Assembly (NCBI GenBank): GCA_937925335.1
Contig: CALEWY010000082.1
Location: forward strand, 1-54,036
Reading direction: 5' to 3'
DNA length: 54,036 bases
Origin: an uncultured Acidimicrobiales bacterium
GTDB taxonomy: Bacteria; Actinomycetota; Acidimicrobiia; Acidimicrobiales; SZUA-35
Both the position numbers and the translations under genes were made by a program. Below, piece by piece: positions 7,529 through 16,224 of the stretch. The notes under the pieces were generated by a model. It made no database searches. It worked only from the letters and a program-made list of their open reading frames with translations, and was not told the DNA's origin. Within the stretch, counting starts at the first letter, position 1, and each line of letters begins with the position of its first letter.

Positions 7529-9255
7529 TGACCGAGCCGTTTCTTTCGCTCCGCAATGTCACCAAGCGCTACGTCGATGCAGGTGGCGGGGTCACGCCCG
7601 TCCTCGAAGGATTGAATCTCGAAGTCGAGGATGGCGAGTTTCTCGCCATCCTCGGGTTCTCCGGATCCGGAAAGACCACGCTGGTCTCTGCCCTCGCCGG
7701 TCTCATCCCACTCGACGCCGGCGAGATCTCCCTCGCCGGGCGCATCATCGACGGACCGGGCATCGATCGCGGGGTCGTCTTCCAGTCGTACTCGTTGATG
7801 CCGTGGCTCTCGGTGGAGGACAACGTTCGACTCGCGGTCGATGCCGTCCACTCGTCGATGTCGAAGAGTGAGCGCAACACCCTCACGGCCGAGACGATCG
7901 AACTCGTCGGGCTCAGCCATGCGAGTGGCCGCAAACTCGCCCAGCTCTCCGGCGGCATGCGCCAACGAGTCGCCGTGGCACGAGCCCTCGCAGGCAAACC
8001 CGACGTGCTCTTGATGGACGAGCCGCTGTCGGCGCTCGATGCCCTCACCCGGGCCAAGCTGCAAGACGAGATCGAACGAATTCGATCGCAGGAGAAGCGA
8101 ACGATCGTGCTCGTCACGAACGACGTCGACGAAGCGCTCCTGCTCGCCGACCGAATCGCCATCCTCGGCAAAGGTCCGGGAGCGGCGATCGACAAGGTGT
8201 TCGACGTCGACATCGCTCGACCTCGCGAACGTACCGAGATGAGCAACGACCTCGGCTTCACCTCGTTACGCAACGAAATCGTGGCGTTCCTCGGCGACAT
8301 GAACAGCGACACAAACCGCGAAGCGGGCGCCACGATCGACCTCACCGACGGAGCTGGCCCAACGATCGTCGAGCTCCCAAACATCGAACCCGTCGACCTC
8401 ACCGGCGAACCCTCGGAACTTCCCAAGGCCTATCTCGAAGCAGCTCAGTCGACCTCGACCCGCCGCTTCCTCGAGTTCTCGGGCCTCCGCAAGGTCTATC
8501 CAACGCCGACCGGCCCGCTCACGGTGGTCGAAGACATCGACCTGCATCTCGAGAAGGGCGAGTTCGTCTCGCTCATCGGTCACTCCGGTTGTGGCAAGTC
8601 GACCGTCCTCACGATGACCGCTGGACTCAACGACATCACCGACGGCTGGATCGCGCTCGATGGGCGCTATGTCGAGTCGGCCGGACCGGACAAAGCGGTG
8701 GTCTTCCAGGCGCCGTCGCTCTTCCCGTGGCTCACCGCCAGAGAGAACGTGTCGCTGGGCGTCGAGCGCGTCTACCCGAAAGCGACGAAGACCGAACGCC
8801 GCGAAGTTGTCGAGTACTACCTCGAACGGGTCGGGCTTGGTGCCGCGATGGACAAACCATCGAGCGAGTTGTCGAACGGCATGAAGCAACGAGTCGGCCT
8901 GGCTCGAGCCTTCGCTCTGAGCCCCAAGCTCCTCCTGCTCGACGAGCCCTTCGGCATGCTCGACAGCCTCACCCGATGGGATCTGCAAGACGTTCTCGTC
9001 GAGGTGTGGAACCGCACCGAAGTGACCACGATCTGTGTCACCCACGACGTGGACGAAGCGATCCTGCTTGCCGATCGAGTGGTGATGATGACCAACGGTC
9101 CGAACGCTCGAATCGGTCGCATCCTGGAGATCGACCTCCCCCGCCCCCGAGACCGCAAGGCCCTGCTCGAAGACCCTCGGTTCTACGCCTATCGAGAAGA
9201 CGTCCTGCGGTTCCTCGCCGAGTACGAACATGGAGCACACGCAGTCAGTGTCTGA
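7528..9255 (+). CDS. Fused double ABC ATPase of the nitrate transporter (NrtC-NrtD-like)
   Basis: One 575-residue chain holds two complete ATP-binding cassettes. Domain 1 (about 5-245) has Walker A GFSGSGKTT, signature LSGGMRQR and Walker B VLLMDEPLSALD. Domain 2 (about 310-560) has Walker A GHSGCGKST, a degenerate signature LSNGMKQR and Walker B LLLLDEPFGMLD. An acidic linker of about 65 residues joins them. In cyanobacteria NrtC and NrtD are separate proteins and NrtC carries an extra solute-binding domain; here both nucleotide-binding domains are tethered and there is no solute-binding domain. The ATG overlaps the permease stop, and the 3' end overlaps the nitrate reductase gene by 26 bp. 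The start was set at MTEPFLSLRNVTKRY; the open frame extends further upstream only as a shadow of the permease gene. Confidence 0.88.
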   Translation: MTEPFLSLRNVTKRYVDAGGGVTPVLEGLNLEVEDGEFLAILGFSGSGKTTLVSALAGLIPLDAGEISLAGRIIDGPGIDRGVVFQSYSLMPWLSVEDNVRLAVDAVHSSMSKSERNTLTAETIELVGLSHASGRKLAQLSGGMRQRVAVARALAGKPDVLLMDEPLSALDALTRAKLQDEIERIRSQEKRTIVLVTNDVDEALLLADRIAILGKGPGAAIDKVFDVDIARPRERTEMSNDLGFTSLRNEIVAFLGDMNSDTNREAGATIDLTDGAGPTIVELPNIEPVDLTGEPSELPKAYLEAAQSTSTRRFLEFSGLRKVYPTPTGPLTVVEDIDLHLEKGEFVSLIGHSGCGKSTVLTMTAGLNDITDGWIALDGRYVESAGPDKAVVFQAPSLFPWLTARENVSLGVERVYPKATKTERREVVEYYLERVGLGAAMDKPSSELSNGMKQRVGLARAFALSPKLLLLDEPFGMLDSLTRWDLQDVLVEVWNRTEVTTICVTHDVDEAILLADRVVMMTNGPNARIGRILEIDLPRPRDRKALLEDPRFYAYREDVLRFLAEYEHGAHAVSV

Positions 9256-11401
9256 GAACGCCGCCCCTCTCGAGCTCATCAAGACGCACTGTCCGTACTG
9301 TGCGCTCAACTGCGGTCTGCACCTCGAGGTGGGTGCCGACGGAATCGAGGGGCGGTCGAAGTGGAAGGAGTCGCCGCTGACCGAAGGCGCGTTGTGCTCC
9401 AAGGGCATGACGGCGCACGAGCAGGTCCATCATGAGGACCGCCTCCTCAGGCCGCTGGTTCGTGAGGGATCGGACTTCACCGAGACGACGTGGGACGAAG
9501 CGCTCGATCGGGCAGCCGACGGGTTCTTGCGGATCGCTCGCACGAACGGTGCCGCAGCCAACGCCGTGTTGTCCGGCGGTTCGCTGACGAACGAGAAGGT
9601 GTATCTGGTCGGCAAGCTCGCTCGACTCGGGCTTCGCACTCCGAACGTCGACTACAACGGCCGGTTCTGTATGACGGCTGCTGGGGCCGCCCACTCCGCA
9701 GCGTTCGGCGTCGATCGGATGATGACGCCGCTCGCCGAACTCGAGAACGCCGAGGTCGTGGTGGTCATCGGCGCGAACCTCTCCGCAGCCTTCCCGGTGG
9801 CCCTCCCGAAACTCTTGGACGGCGTCCGCAAGCGGGGTGGCCGAGTGATCGTGGTCGATCCTCGGCGGTCACGGTTCGTCAAACCCGACGACCTGCATCT
9901 CCAGCTTCGCCCCGGCAGCGACACCACCCTGTTCAACGCCCTGTTGGCCGACGTCATCCACAACGGGCTCATCGCGGGCGAGTTCATCCGGGACCGAACG
10001 AACGGCTTCGACCTCATTAGCCGGGCGATGCGTATGTTCGACCTCGAAGCGGCCGCCCTCGATTGTGATGTTCCCGCCGATGATCTGCGCGAGGCCGCCC
10101 GACTGATCGGGTCGACTCGCCAGACCATGTATCTCCACGGCCGCGGACCGGAGCAACAAGTCGGCGGTGTCGACAACGTTCGGGCGATCATCAACCTCGG
10201 GCTTGCCTGCGGCCACGTCGGTGGACCGGGTCGCGGCATCAACATGTTGACCGGCCAGCGCAACGGCCAAGGCGGACGGGAGTGGGGTCAACGTTGCAAC
10301 CAGCTCCCCGCCGGCCGGTCGATCGAGAACGACGAGCACCGCGCCGTGGTCGCTGAGCGGTGGGGTGTGACGGCGGCTGACCTTCCCCGAACCGGCCTCA
10401 CCTATGTCGAGATTCTCGAGGCCGCCGGGCGGCGCGAAATCAACGGACTGCTCGCCATCTGCACGAACATGAGCGTGTCGGCCCCCGACCTCAACCAGGT
10501 CGACGCACAGATGAGAGCCCTCGATCACGTCGTGGTGATCGACCCATTCTTCTCACGTTCGGCCCGGCACGCCGACGTCATCCTTCCAGGAACGACCTTC
10601 GCGGAAGAGTCCGGCACGATCACCACGATCGAGGGCCGAGTGGTTCGCATCGATCAAGCGGTCCCGCCGGCACCCGGGCGCGACGACATCGAGATCCTCC
10701 GGAATCTCGCCGAGCGGTTCGGCGTGGCTCAACACTTCGAGTTCGAGACGCCAGAGCAGGTGTTCACCGAGATGCGGGCCGTCAGCGCCGGAGGCCCGGT
10801 CGACTACGCCGGCATGACCTACTCCCGGCTTCGTCAATCGGATGGCCTGTTCTGGCCATGCCCGACCATCGGTCATGCCGGAACACCCCAGCTCTTCACC
10901 AAACGATTCGCGACCGAGGACGGTCGAGCCCACTTTGCCCCTGTCCTCGAAACACCACCGCCGGAACCGATCAGCGACCACCGACCGTTGGTGCTCACCA
11001 CCGGCCGCGAGCTTGCCCAATACCTGTCCGGCAACCAGACCATGCGAATTCCGGCGCAGAACCGAATCGCCTCTCGGCCCGTCCTCGAGGTGCACCCCGA
11101 CACCGCCACCGCCGCTCGTCTCGTCGAGGACGAACTCGTTCGCATTACGAGCAGTGTCGGCACCTCCACGGTTGCGTGGCGAGCCAATCCCGATCTGCGG
11201 CCAGACACACTCTTCCTGCCCTACCACTGGCCAGAGTGCAATCGCCTCGTCGCCGCTCACCTCGACCCGATCTGCAAGATCCCGGCGTTCAAGTACACCG
11301 CCGTTGCGATCCAACCGGCCCCGGCCGGAACGCTCGGAGCGAACGAGCTGGCTGGACAGGATCCAGCGAGCGTTCACACGAATGAAACCATCCGCACATG
11401 A
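9230..11401 (+). CDS. nasC: Assimilatory nitrate reductase catalytic subunit (molybdopterin, [4Fe-4S])
   Basis: The 723-residue length matches NarB/NasC-type enzymes that reduce nitrate to nitrite in the cytoplasm. An N-terminal [4Fe-4S] domain has Cys21, Cys24, Cys28 and Cys56 (HCPYCALNCGL ... GALCSKG). The molybdopterin oxidoreductase core follows, with NGRFCMTAA (the usual NGRLCMSAA-like segment), GANLSAAFPV, GRGPEQQVGGVDN and GGPGRGINMLTGQRNGQGG. A C-terminal dinucleotide-binding domain includes LTTGRELAQYLSGNQT. No fused flavodoxin, FAD or BFD domain is present and no reductase subunit is encoded nearby, so the electron donor (ferredoxin, flavodoxin or a separate NADH subunit) is not in this window. 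It overlaps the ATPase gene by 26 bp and the siroheme synthase start by 4 bp. Confidence 0.93.
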   Translation: MEHTQSVSENAAPLELIKTHCPYCALNCGLHLEVGADGIEGRSKWKESPLTEGALCSKGMTAHEQVHHEDRLLRPLVREGSDFTETTWDEALDRAADGFLRIARTNGAAANAVLSGGSLTNEKVYLVGKLARLGLRTPNVDYNGRFCMTAAGAAHSAAFGVDRMMTPLAELENAEVVVVIGANLSAAFPVALPKLLDGVRKRGGRVIVVDPRRSRFVKPDDLHLQLRPGSDTTLFNALLADVIHNGLIAGEFIRDRTNGFDLISRAMRMFDLEAAALDCDVPADDLREAARLIGSTRQTMYLHGRGPEQQVGGVDNVRAIINLGLACGHVGGPGRGINMLTGQRNGQGGREWGQRCNQLPAGRSIENDEHRAVVAERWGVTAADLPRTGLTYVEILEAAGRREINGLLAICTNMSVSAPDLNQVDAQMRALDHVVVIDPFFSRSARHADVILPGTTFAEESGTITTIEGRVVRIDQAVPPAPGRDDIEILRNLAERFGVAQHFEFETPEQVFTEMRAVSAGGPVDYAGMTYSRLRQSDGLFWPCPTIGHAGTPQLFTKRFATEDGRAHFAPVLETPPPEPISDHRPLVLTTGRELAQYLSGNQTMRIPAQNRIASRPVLEVHPDTATAARLVEDELVRITSSVGTSTVAWRANPDLRPDTLFLPYHWPECNRLVAAHLDPICKIPAFKYTAVAIQPAPAGTLGANELAGQDPASVHTNETIRT

Positions 11402-12930
11402 GCCCGGCACCGACCGTCTCTACGGTCTCGTCCATGGAGTCTCGGTCCTACCTCATGGCCTGGCGATTGGCTGGCCGCAAGGTCGTCGTCGTCGGGGGCG
11501 GATCGATCGGCACCGCCAAGATCGAGACGTTGCTCGGGACCGGTGCCCGTCTCATCGTCGTCGACCCGACCCCTTCTTCGCGGGTCGTAGAACTCGCCGC
11601 CTCAGGCACCGTTGAGCTTCGCGAACGCCGAGCTCGGCCGACCGACGTGGTGGGCGCCTCGCTGCTCGTCGCCGCAACCGGCGACTCGGGCACGAATCGT
11701 CGCCTGAAACGATGGGCAACCGCTGGCGGGCTGCTCAAAGGCACGGTCGTCAATGCCGTCGATGACAAAGAGAACTGCGACGTCACCGTTCCGGCCGTCA
11801 TTCACCGTGGGCCGGCAACCGTGGCGATCACCACCGGAGGAGCGACGCCGGCCGGCGCCCGATTCCTGCGCGAACAACTCACGGCTGCGGTGGACGCTGC
11901 GATGCCGGCCGATCTCGGTTTGGTGCTCGACCACGCCTCCCATGCTCGAACGGAGCTGAAGAAGTCGGGTCGCTACCGCTACGACTATCCGGCGTGGTGT
12001 CAGCAGTTTTTCGAACCCGCGATGGCAGCCGTTCGCGCCGGTGACGCCGGGAAACTCAAGTCGTATCGAGCGCACTTCGTCAAGACCTTCGGCGAACACA
12101 CGATCACCGGTGAGGCAAGCGGCGGCGAAGCGCTGCGCCCGGGCCACGTCACCCTCGTCGGTGCCGGGCCGGGCGTAGCGGACCTGATCACCCTTCGAGG
12201 CCTCAAGGCACTGCAGTGTGCCGACGTGGTGGTCTACGACCGCTTGGTCGACCCGGCGGTCCTCGATCTTGCACCCCCTGCGGCCGAGCGGGTTCCGGTC
12301 GGAAAGTCGAAGGGCAAGGGAACGACCCAGGAAGCGATCAACGAGATTTTGGTGAGCCGAGCGACTGCAGGTGGACACGTCGTTCGGTTGAAGGGCGGTG
12401 ACCCCTTCGTCTTCGGACGGGGAGGCGAAGAGGTCACCGCCGTAAGCAATGCCGGGCTAACGGTCGAGGTCGTTCCCGGCGTGTCGTCGGCCCTGTCGGC
12501 CCCGGCACTCGCGGGCATCCCGGTGACCGACCGCCGGGCGGCCGGATCGTTCACGGTGATCACCGGCCATCACGCTGATCAAGAAGCACCCCATGCCACG
12601 CATGATCGATGGCGTGCACTCGGGGCCTCGACCGACACGATCGTGGTGCTGATGGCGGCGTCGACGGCAGCCGACGTCGCCGGCCACTTGCTCGCCGGGG
12701 GCCGCTCGTTCGATGAACCGGTCGCCTTCGTGCATCGTGCCGGCACACCGGACCAAGAGACGGTGCGGACGACGCTGACCAGCGTCGCGTTCGTCGGGTG
12801 TCCGTTCCCGTCTCCGACCGTCATGGTCATCGGTCCGGTCGTCGATCTCGCGACATCCGATCTCTCGGACGACTCGTGGCTCGAAAGCGAGCCGCACCAC
12901 ACCAACAACGAAGCGGTCGGAGTGGATTAA
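11398..12930 (+). CDS. cysG: Siroheme synthase: precorrin-2 dehydrogenase plus uroporphyrinogen-III C-methyltransferase
   Basis: This 510-residue protein makes siroheme precursors for NirB. The N-terminal ~200 residues are a CysG/Met8-type NAD-binding domain (VVVVGGGSIGTAKIETLL; TVVNAVDDKENCDVTVPAV; TTGGATPAGARFLRE). From about residue 247 comes the SAM-dependent methyltransferase: LVGAGPGVADLITLRG, VVYDRLVD, RLKGGDPFVFGRGGEE, VVPGVSSALSAPALAGIPVTDR. The 4-bp overlap with the nitrate reductase stop puts it in the same transcript. A Met at 11434 is an alternative start closer to the conserved core. Gly-rich and catalytic motifs are intact in both halves. Confidence 0.93.
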   Translation: MSPAPTVSTVSSMESRSYLMAWRLAGRKVVVVGGGSIGTAKIETLLGTGARLIVVDPTPSSRVVELAASGTVELRERRARPTDVVGASLLVAATGDSGTNRRLKRWATAGGLLKGTVVNAVDDKENCDVTVPAVIHRGPATVAITTGGATPAGARFLREQLTAAVDAAMPADLGLVLDHASHARTELKKSGRYRYDYPAWCQQFFEPAMAAVRAGDAGKLKSYRAHFVKTFGEHTITGEASGGEALRPGHVTLVGAGPGVADLITLRGLKALQCADVVVYDRLVDPAVLDLAPPAAERVPVGKSKGKGTTQEAINEILVSRATAGGHVVRLKGGDPFVFGRGGEEVTAVSNAGLTVEVVPGVSSALSAPALAGIPVTDRRAAGSFTVITGHHADQEAPHATHDRWRALGASTDTIVVLMAASTAADVAGHLLAGGRSFDEPVAFVHRAGTPDQETVRTTLTSVAFVGCPFPSPTVMVIGPVVDLATSDLSDDSWLESEPHHTNNEAVGVD

Positions 12931-12933
12931 CGT
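12928..12933 (+). promoter_or_regulatory. Candidate leaderless -10 box (TAACGT) for the sulfotransferase gene
   Basis: TAACGT ends 6 nt before ATG 12940, so transcription would begin at or next to the start codon. The box shares the TAA stop of the siroheme synthase gene. There is no recognisable -35. Confidence 0.4.
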
Positions 12934-12939
12934 CCGTCG

Positions 12940-13560
12940 ATGGCGATCAAACTCATCGGTGCTGGCCTTCCGAGAACGGGCACGATGTCGCTCAAGGGCG
13001 CTCTTCAACGCCTGACCGGCGAGCCGTGCTACCACATGGACGAAGTGTTCCGTCGGCCGGAGCATCCCGCGATCTGGAGCCGTGTTCTCGACGGTGAGAT
13101 CGGCCACCTCGACGAACTGCTGGACGGTTTCACGTGTGCGATCGACTGGCCGATGTCGTCGGTCTGGCGAGAAGCAGCCGAGCACTACCCCGATGCGCTC
13201 GTTCTACTCTCGAGGCGGACGGACGCCGGGACGTGGTGGCGAAGCGCCGACAAAACCGTGTGGCATGTGATGCGGAGTTTTCAGCCCGACGAGCCCGATG
13301 ACTGGTGGGACATGAACGCCCGGCTACAACGCCGATTCGCCCACGACTGGGACGACCCGGCGACCGCCATGGCAACCTACGACGCGCATCTCGCCGAGGT
13401 TCGAGCCACGATCGCACCCGATCGCCTCGTCGAGTACCAGCCGGGCGATGGCTGGGCTCCCCTGTGCGCTGCACTCGGCGTCGACGAGCCAGACGAACCG
13501 TTCCCACACGTGAACTCGACCGAAGAGTTCACCGCCCGAATGAACGGCGACACGACCTGA
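12940..13560 (+). CDS. Sulfotransferase-family protein
   Basis: A 206-residue cytosolic protein. The N-terminal GAGLPRTGTMSLKGAL is the 5'-phosphosulfate-binding loop of the P-loop sulfotransferase (Sulfotransfer_4) group, followed by a Tyr/His/Met segment (CYHMDEVF) and the SRRTDAGTWWRS segment expected to contact the 3'-phosphate. The length is typical of the small bacterial members found in actinobacteria and fungi. The acceptor substrate cannot be told. It begins 9 bp after the siroheme synthase stop but seems to have its own leaderless start; a role in nitrate assimilation is not indicated. Confidence 0.78.
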   Translation: MAIKLIGAGLPRTGTMSLKGALQRLTGEPCYHMDEVFRRPEHPAIWSRVLDGEIGHLDELLDGFTCAIDWPMSSVWREAAEHYPDALVLLSRRTDAGTWWRSADKTVWHVMRSFQPDEPDDWWDMNARLQRRFAHDWDDPATAMATYDAHLAEVRATIAPDRLVEYQPGDGWAPLCAALGVDEPDEPFPHVNSTEEFTARMNGDTT

Positions 13561-13575
13561 ACCGAGGCCGCCTGC

Positions 13576-14661
13576 CTACGTGTCGTCGGGGGCGAGGGCT
13601 TTGAGCTTGGCGTAGCTGGAATCCGGCCGAGCCTCTCCGACCGAAAGCGAGCCGACACCGCTGAGTCGCAACATCCAGATCAACGGCGGGACCGCGACCG
13701 TCCCGGCGAAGACGAAGGCGATGATCAAACCCCAAAGAGTCGACCTGGCACCCGCTGCTTCGTCGATCTCGATCGTGTCAACCAAGATCCATGGATACTG
13801 GCCCGCTCCCCAACCGACGACGATGGCGACGACCGCGATCGCGGCAGGAACACGAGCTCGGCCCGGTTCACCCTGGCGCAGGAACCACATCGCGGCGAGG
13901 CCACCGAGCCCACTGACGATCACAAACGGCGCACCCGAGCGCTCAAGGCCGTCGGCGAGCGTTGGTGCATCGGTCTCGAGGATGACGATGCCGACCAGCG
14001 AGATGGCACCCACCACGACACCCGTCACGAGCGCCCGAGTAGTGAACGACTTGGCGAGCTCAGGCTGTCCGTCGCGGTGAGCATCGGCGGCCAAGAACAC
14101 GCCGGCGAGCCAGGCACACACGCCGACCGCAAGCACGCCTCCGAGCATCGACGTCGGCGTGAGCCAAACACTCCACGCATCGGTTTGCCCGTCGAGTGGG
14201 ACCCGCCCTGACGCCACGGCCCCGGCGATGGCGCCGAAGAAGAACGGCGTCACGACCGATGAGAGGGCGAACGTGATGCCGAAGAACCTGGCTTGACGAA
14301 GCGAGCCGGATGACTTTCGCAGCGCGAATGCTGCGCCCCGCAAGATGATGCCAACGGCGGCGCCGATGAGTGGCACGAACGTGGCGGTCACCAGCGCGGC
14401 GAACGCTGTTGGGAACGCCGTCCACAGGTAGACGAGCACGAAGATCAGCCAGACGTGGTTCGCTTCCCAGACCGGGCCGATGCTGGCATCGATGCGTTTG
14501 CGGGCCGCCGCGCCCTTCTCGGGCGTGCCCGCCAAGAAGTCCCAGAATCCGGACCCGAAGTCGGCTCCTCCGAAGACGGCATAGGCCACCACCCCGATCC
14601 ACAAGATCGCAACGACCGCGTTGGGAAGCGTGAACGTGCCAGCGGCAAACAGTGCGGTCAC
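13576..14661 (-). CDS. cydB: Cytochrome bd ubiquinol/menaquinol oxidase subunit II
   Basis: A 361-residue polytopic membrane protein with the CydB N-terminal signature AYAVFGGADFGSGFWDF and the conserved ANHVWLIFVLVYLWTAFPTAFAAL region (quoted by its key part ANHVWL). About eight to nine membrane helices are visible. It is subunit II of the bd-type terminal oxidase, which oxidises quinol and reduces oxygen without pumping protons. The GTG start overlaps the cydA stop by 4 bp (GTGA). The open frame continues upstream only as a shadow of cydA. The gene ends 15 bp from the convergent sulfotransferase gene. Confidence 0.93.
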   Translation of the reverse strand: MTALFAAGTFTLPNAVVAILWIGVVAYAVFGGADFGSGFWDFLAGTPEKGAAARKRIDASIGPVWEANHVWLIFVLVYLWTAFPTAFAALVTATFVPLIGAAVGIILRGAAFALRKSSGSLRQARFFGITFALSSVVTPFFFGAIAGAVASGRVPLDGQTDAWSVWLTPTSMLGGVLAVGVCAWLAGVFLAADAHRDGQPELAKSFTTRALVTGVVVGAISLVGIVILETDAPTLADGLERSGAPFVIVSGLGGLAAMWFLRQGEPGRARVPAAIAVVAIVVGWGAGQYPWILVDTIEIDEAAGARSTLWGLIIAFVFAGTVAVPPLIWMLRLSGVGSLSVGEARPDSSYAKLKALAPDDT

Positions 14662-16127
14662 GCGTCGACCAGGTCCGGTTCCGGATCCGCCTCGGGTTCG
14701 TCGATCTCCAGCGGCATTGGGCCGTACGGGGCCGGCGGATCTTCGCCTCGACGCCACCGAGCCGACATCGCCTTCAGCACGATGATCGAAGCGGACGCCA
14801 AGCCGGAGTAGAGAACGATGAGTCCGATGAGCAAGCCAGCGATGCCCTCGCGGGTCGTGACCGCGTCGGCCACCAACATGACGTCCCGTGCGATCCACGG
14901 TTGGCGACCAACCTCGGTTGTGGTCCAGCCGGCTTCCATCGCCAGAACACTGGCGGGGCCGGCCACGACGAGCGCCCGGAGGAACCACTTGTTTGAAAGC
15001 GGTAGGTCGCCCTTTCGCCAGCGAACGAAGGCGCCCCACACCACCAGGGTGAGCAAGCCCATACCGATCACGATCATGAGCTGAAACGCGATCCGCACCA
15101 CGTTGACGGGAGGCTGAAGCTCTTCGGGAACCGAATCAAGCCCTTCCATCGTGGAATTCGGGTCGAAGTCCTGCAGCAACGACGTGCCGTTCGGAATCTC
15201 GATCGCTCCGACCTTCTCACCATCGATGATCAGACCGCCGATCGTGAACGGAACACCGGTGGTGGTCTCCTCGATCAGCTCCATGGCTGCGAACTTGATC
15301 GGCTGATTCTCGGCAACGTTGCGGGCGGCCAGGTCACCGGTCACGATCTGAATCGGTGCGGCGACCGCAGCGACGGCAAAGCCGATCGTGAGCCCGAGCC
15401 GGTGGAGTCGATCGTCGCGGCCTCGCAAGATGCCGACGGCGTAGACCGAAGCGACAAGAAAGCCCGTCACGAGATAGGTGGCGGGCAACATGTGGAGGAA
15501 CTGCGGGAGCGTCGACTGGTTGAACATCGCCGCCCACGGATCGATGTCGATCACTTCACCCGTCTGTTGGAAGTGCTCGATGTCGAATCCGGCCGGGCTG
15601 TTCATCCAAGCGTTGACGGTGAGGATGAAGAAGGTGCCGAACACACCCGAGACGGCGATCGGCACGAGCGTGAGGAGATGCAGCTTCGCCGGCAGGCCCC
15701 GCCAGCCGTAGAGGTAGACACCCAAGAAGATCGCTTCGAGGAAAAAGAAGATGCCCTCGAGCGCAAACGCGAGACCAATGACATCGCCGAATGTGCCCAT
15801 CAGACCGGGCCACAACAGGCCCATCTCGAAGCTGAGAAGGGTGCCCGAGACCGCACCGATCGCAAACAGCACAGCCGCCGCTTTGGCCCACCGACGAGCG
15901 AGCATCAGCGCATCGTGGTCGTCATGCTTCAGACCGCGACGATGAGCCAAGTAGATCAGTGCGGGAAACGCCACACCGAAACACGACAACACGATGTGGA
16001 AGCCGAGCGAGAACGCCATCAGCCAGCGGGCGTAGATGAGATTCTCGTTGGCAAAGACCGGGGTTGAGTCCGGAAGTGAGACCGAGATGTCGAGGGACAG
16101 AGAAGAGACGAGTGCGAGGGATGACAC
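14658..16127 (-). CDS. cydA: Cytochrome bd oxidase subunit I
   Basis: The 489-residue haem-bearing subunit of the bd oxidase. RWLMAFSLGFHIVLSCFG near the N-terminus carries the high-spin haem His; LPQFLHMLPATYLVTGF carries the second His; the helix FQLMIVIGMGLLTL holds the Met ligand; and EVGRQPW near residue 415 is the diagnostic quinol-oxidase motif. The Q-loop is short, resembling cyanide-insensitive type enzymes more than E. coli CydA, but this is judged by eye. A GTG start follows a strong GGAGG site 8 nt away. No CydX-like small subunit could be identified next to cydB. Confidence 0.93.
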   Translation of the reverse strand: MSSLALVSSLSLDISVSLPDSTPVFANENLIYARWLMAFSLGFHIVLSCFGVAFPALIYLAHRRGLKHDDHDALMLARRWAKAAAVLFAIGAVSGTLLSFEMGLLWPGLMGTFGDVIGLAFALEGIFFFLEAIFLGVYLYGWRGLPAKLHLLTLVPIAVSGVFGTFFILTVNAWMNSPAGFDIEHFQQTGEVIDIDPWAAMFNQSTLPQFLHMLPATYLVTGFLVASVYAVGILRGRDDRLHRLGLTIGFAVAAVAAPIQIVTGDLAARNVAENQPIKFAAMELIEETTTGVPFTIGGLIIDGEKVGAIEIPNGTSLLQDFDPNSTMEGLDSVPEELQPPVNVVRIAFQLMIVIGMGLLTLVVWGAFVRWRKGDLPLSNKWFLRALVVAGPASVLAMEAGWTTTEVGRQPWIARDVMLVADAVTTREGIAGLLIGLIVLYSGLASASIIVLKAMSARWRRGEDPPAPYGPMPLEIDEPEADPEPDLVDA

Positions 16128-16224
16128 GTCGACAACCTCCTTCGTTCGACGGTAGTTCTCAGGGATGGTGCTGTCGCCGGTCAGCGGTCATTGACCGCCG
16201 TCACAGTCGCTCGAACTCCAGGGG

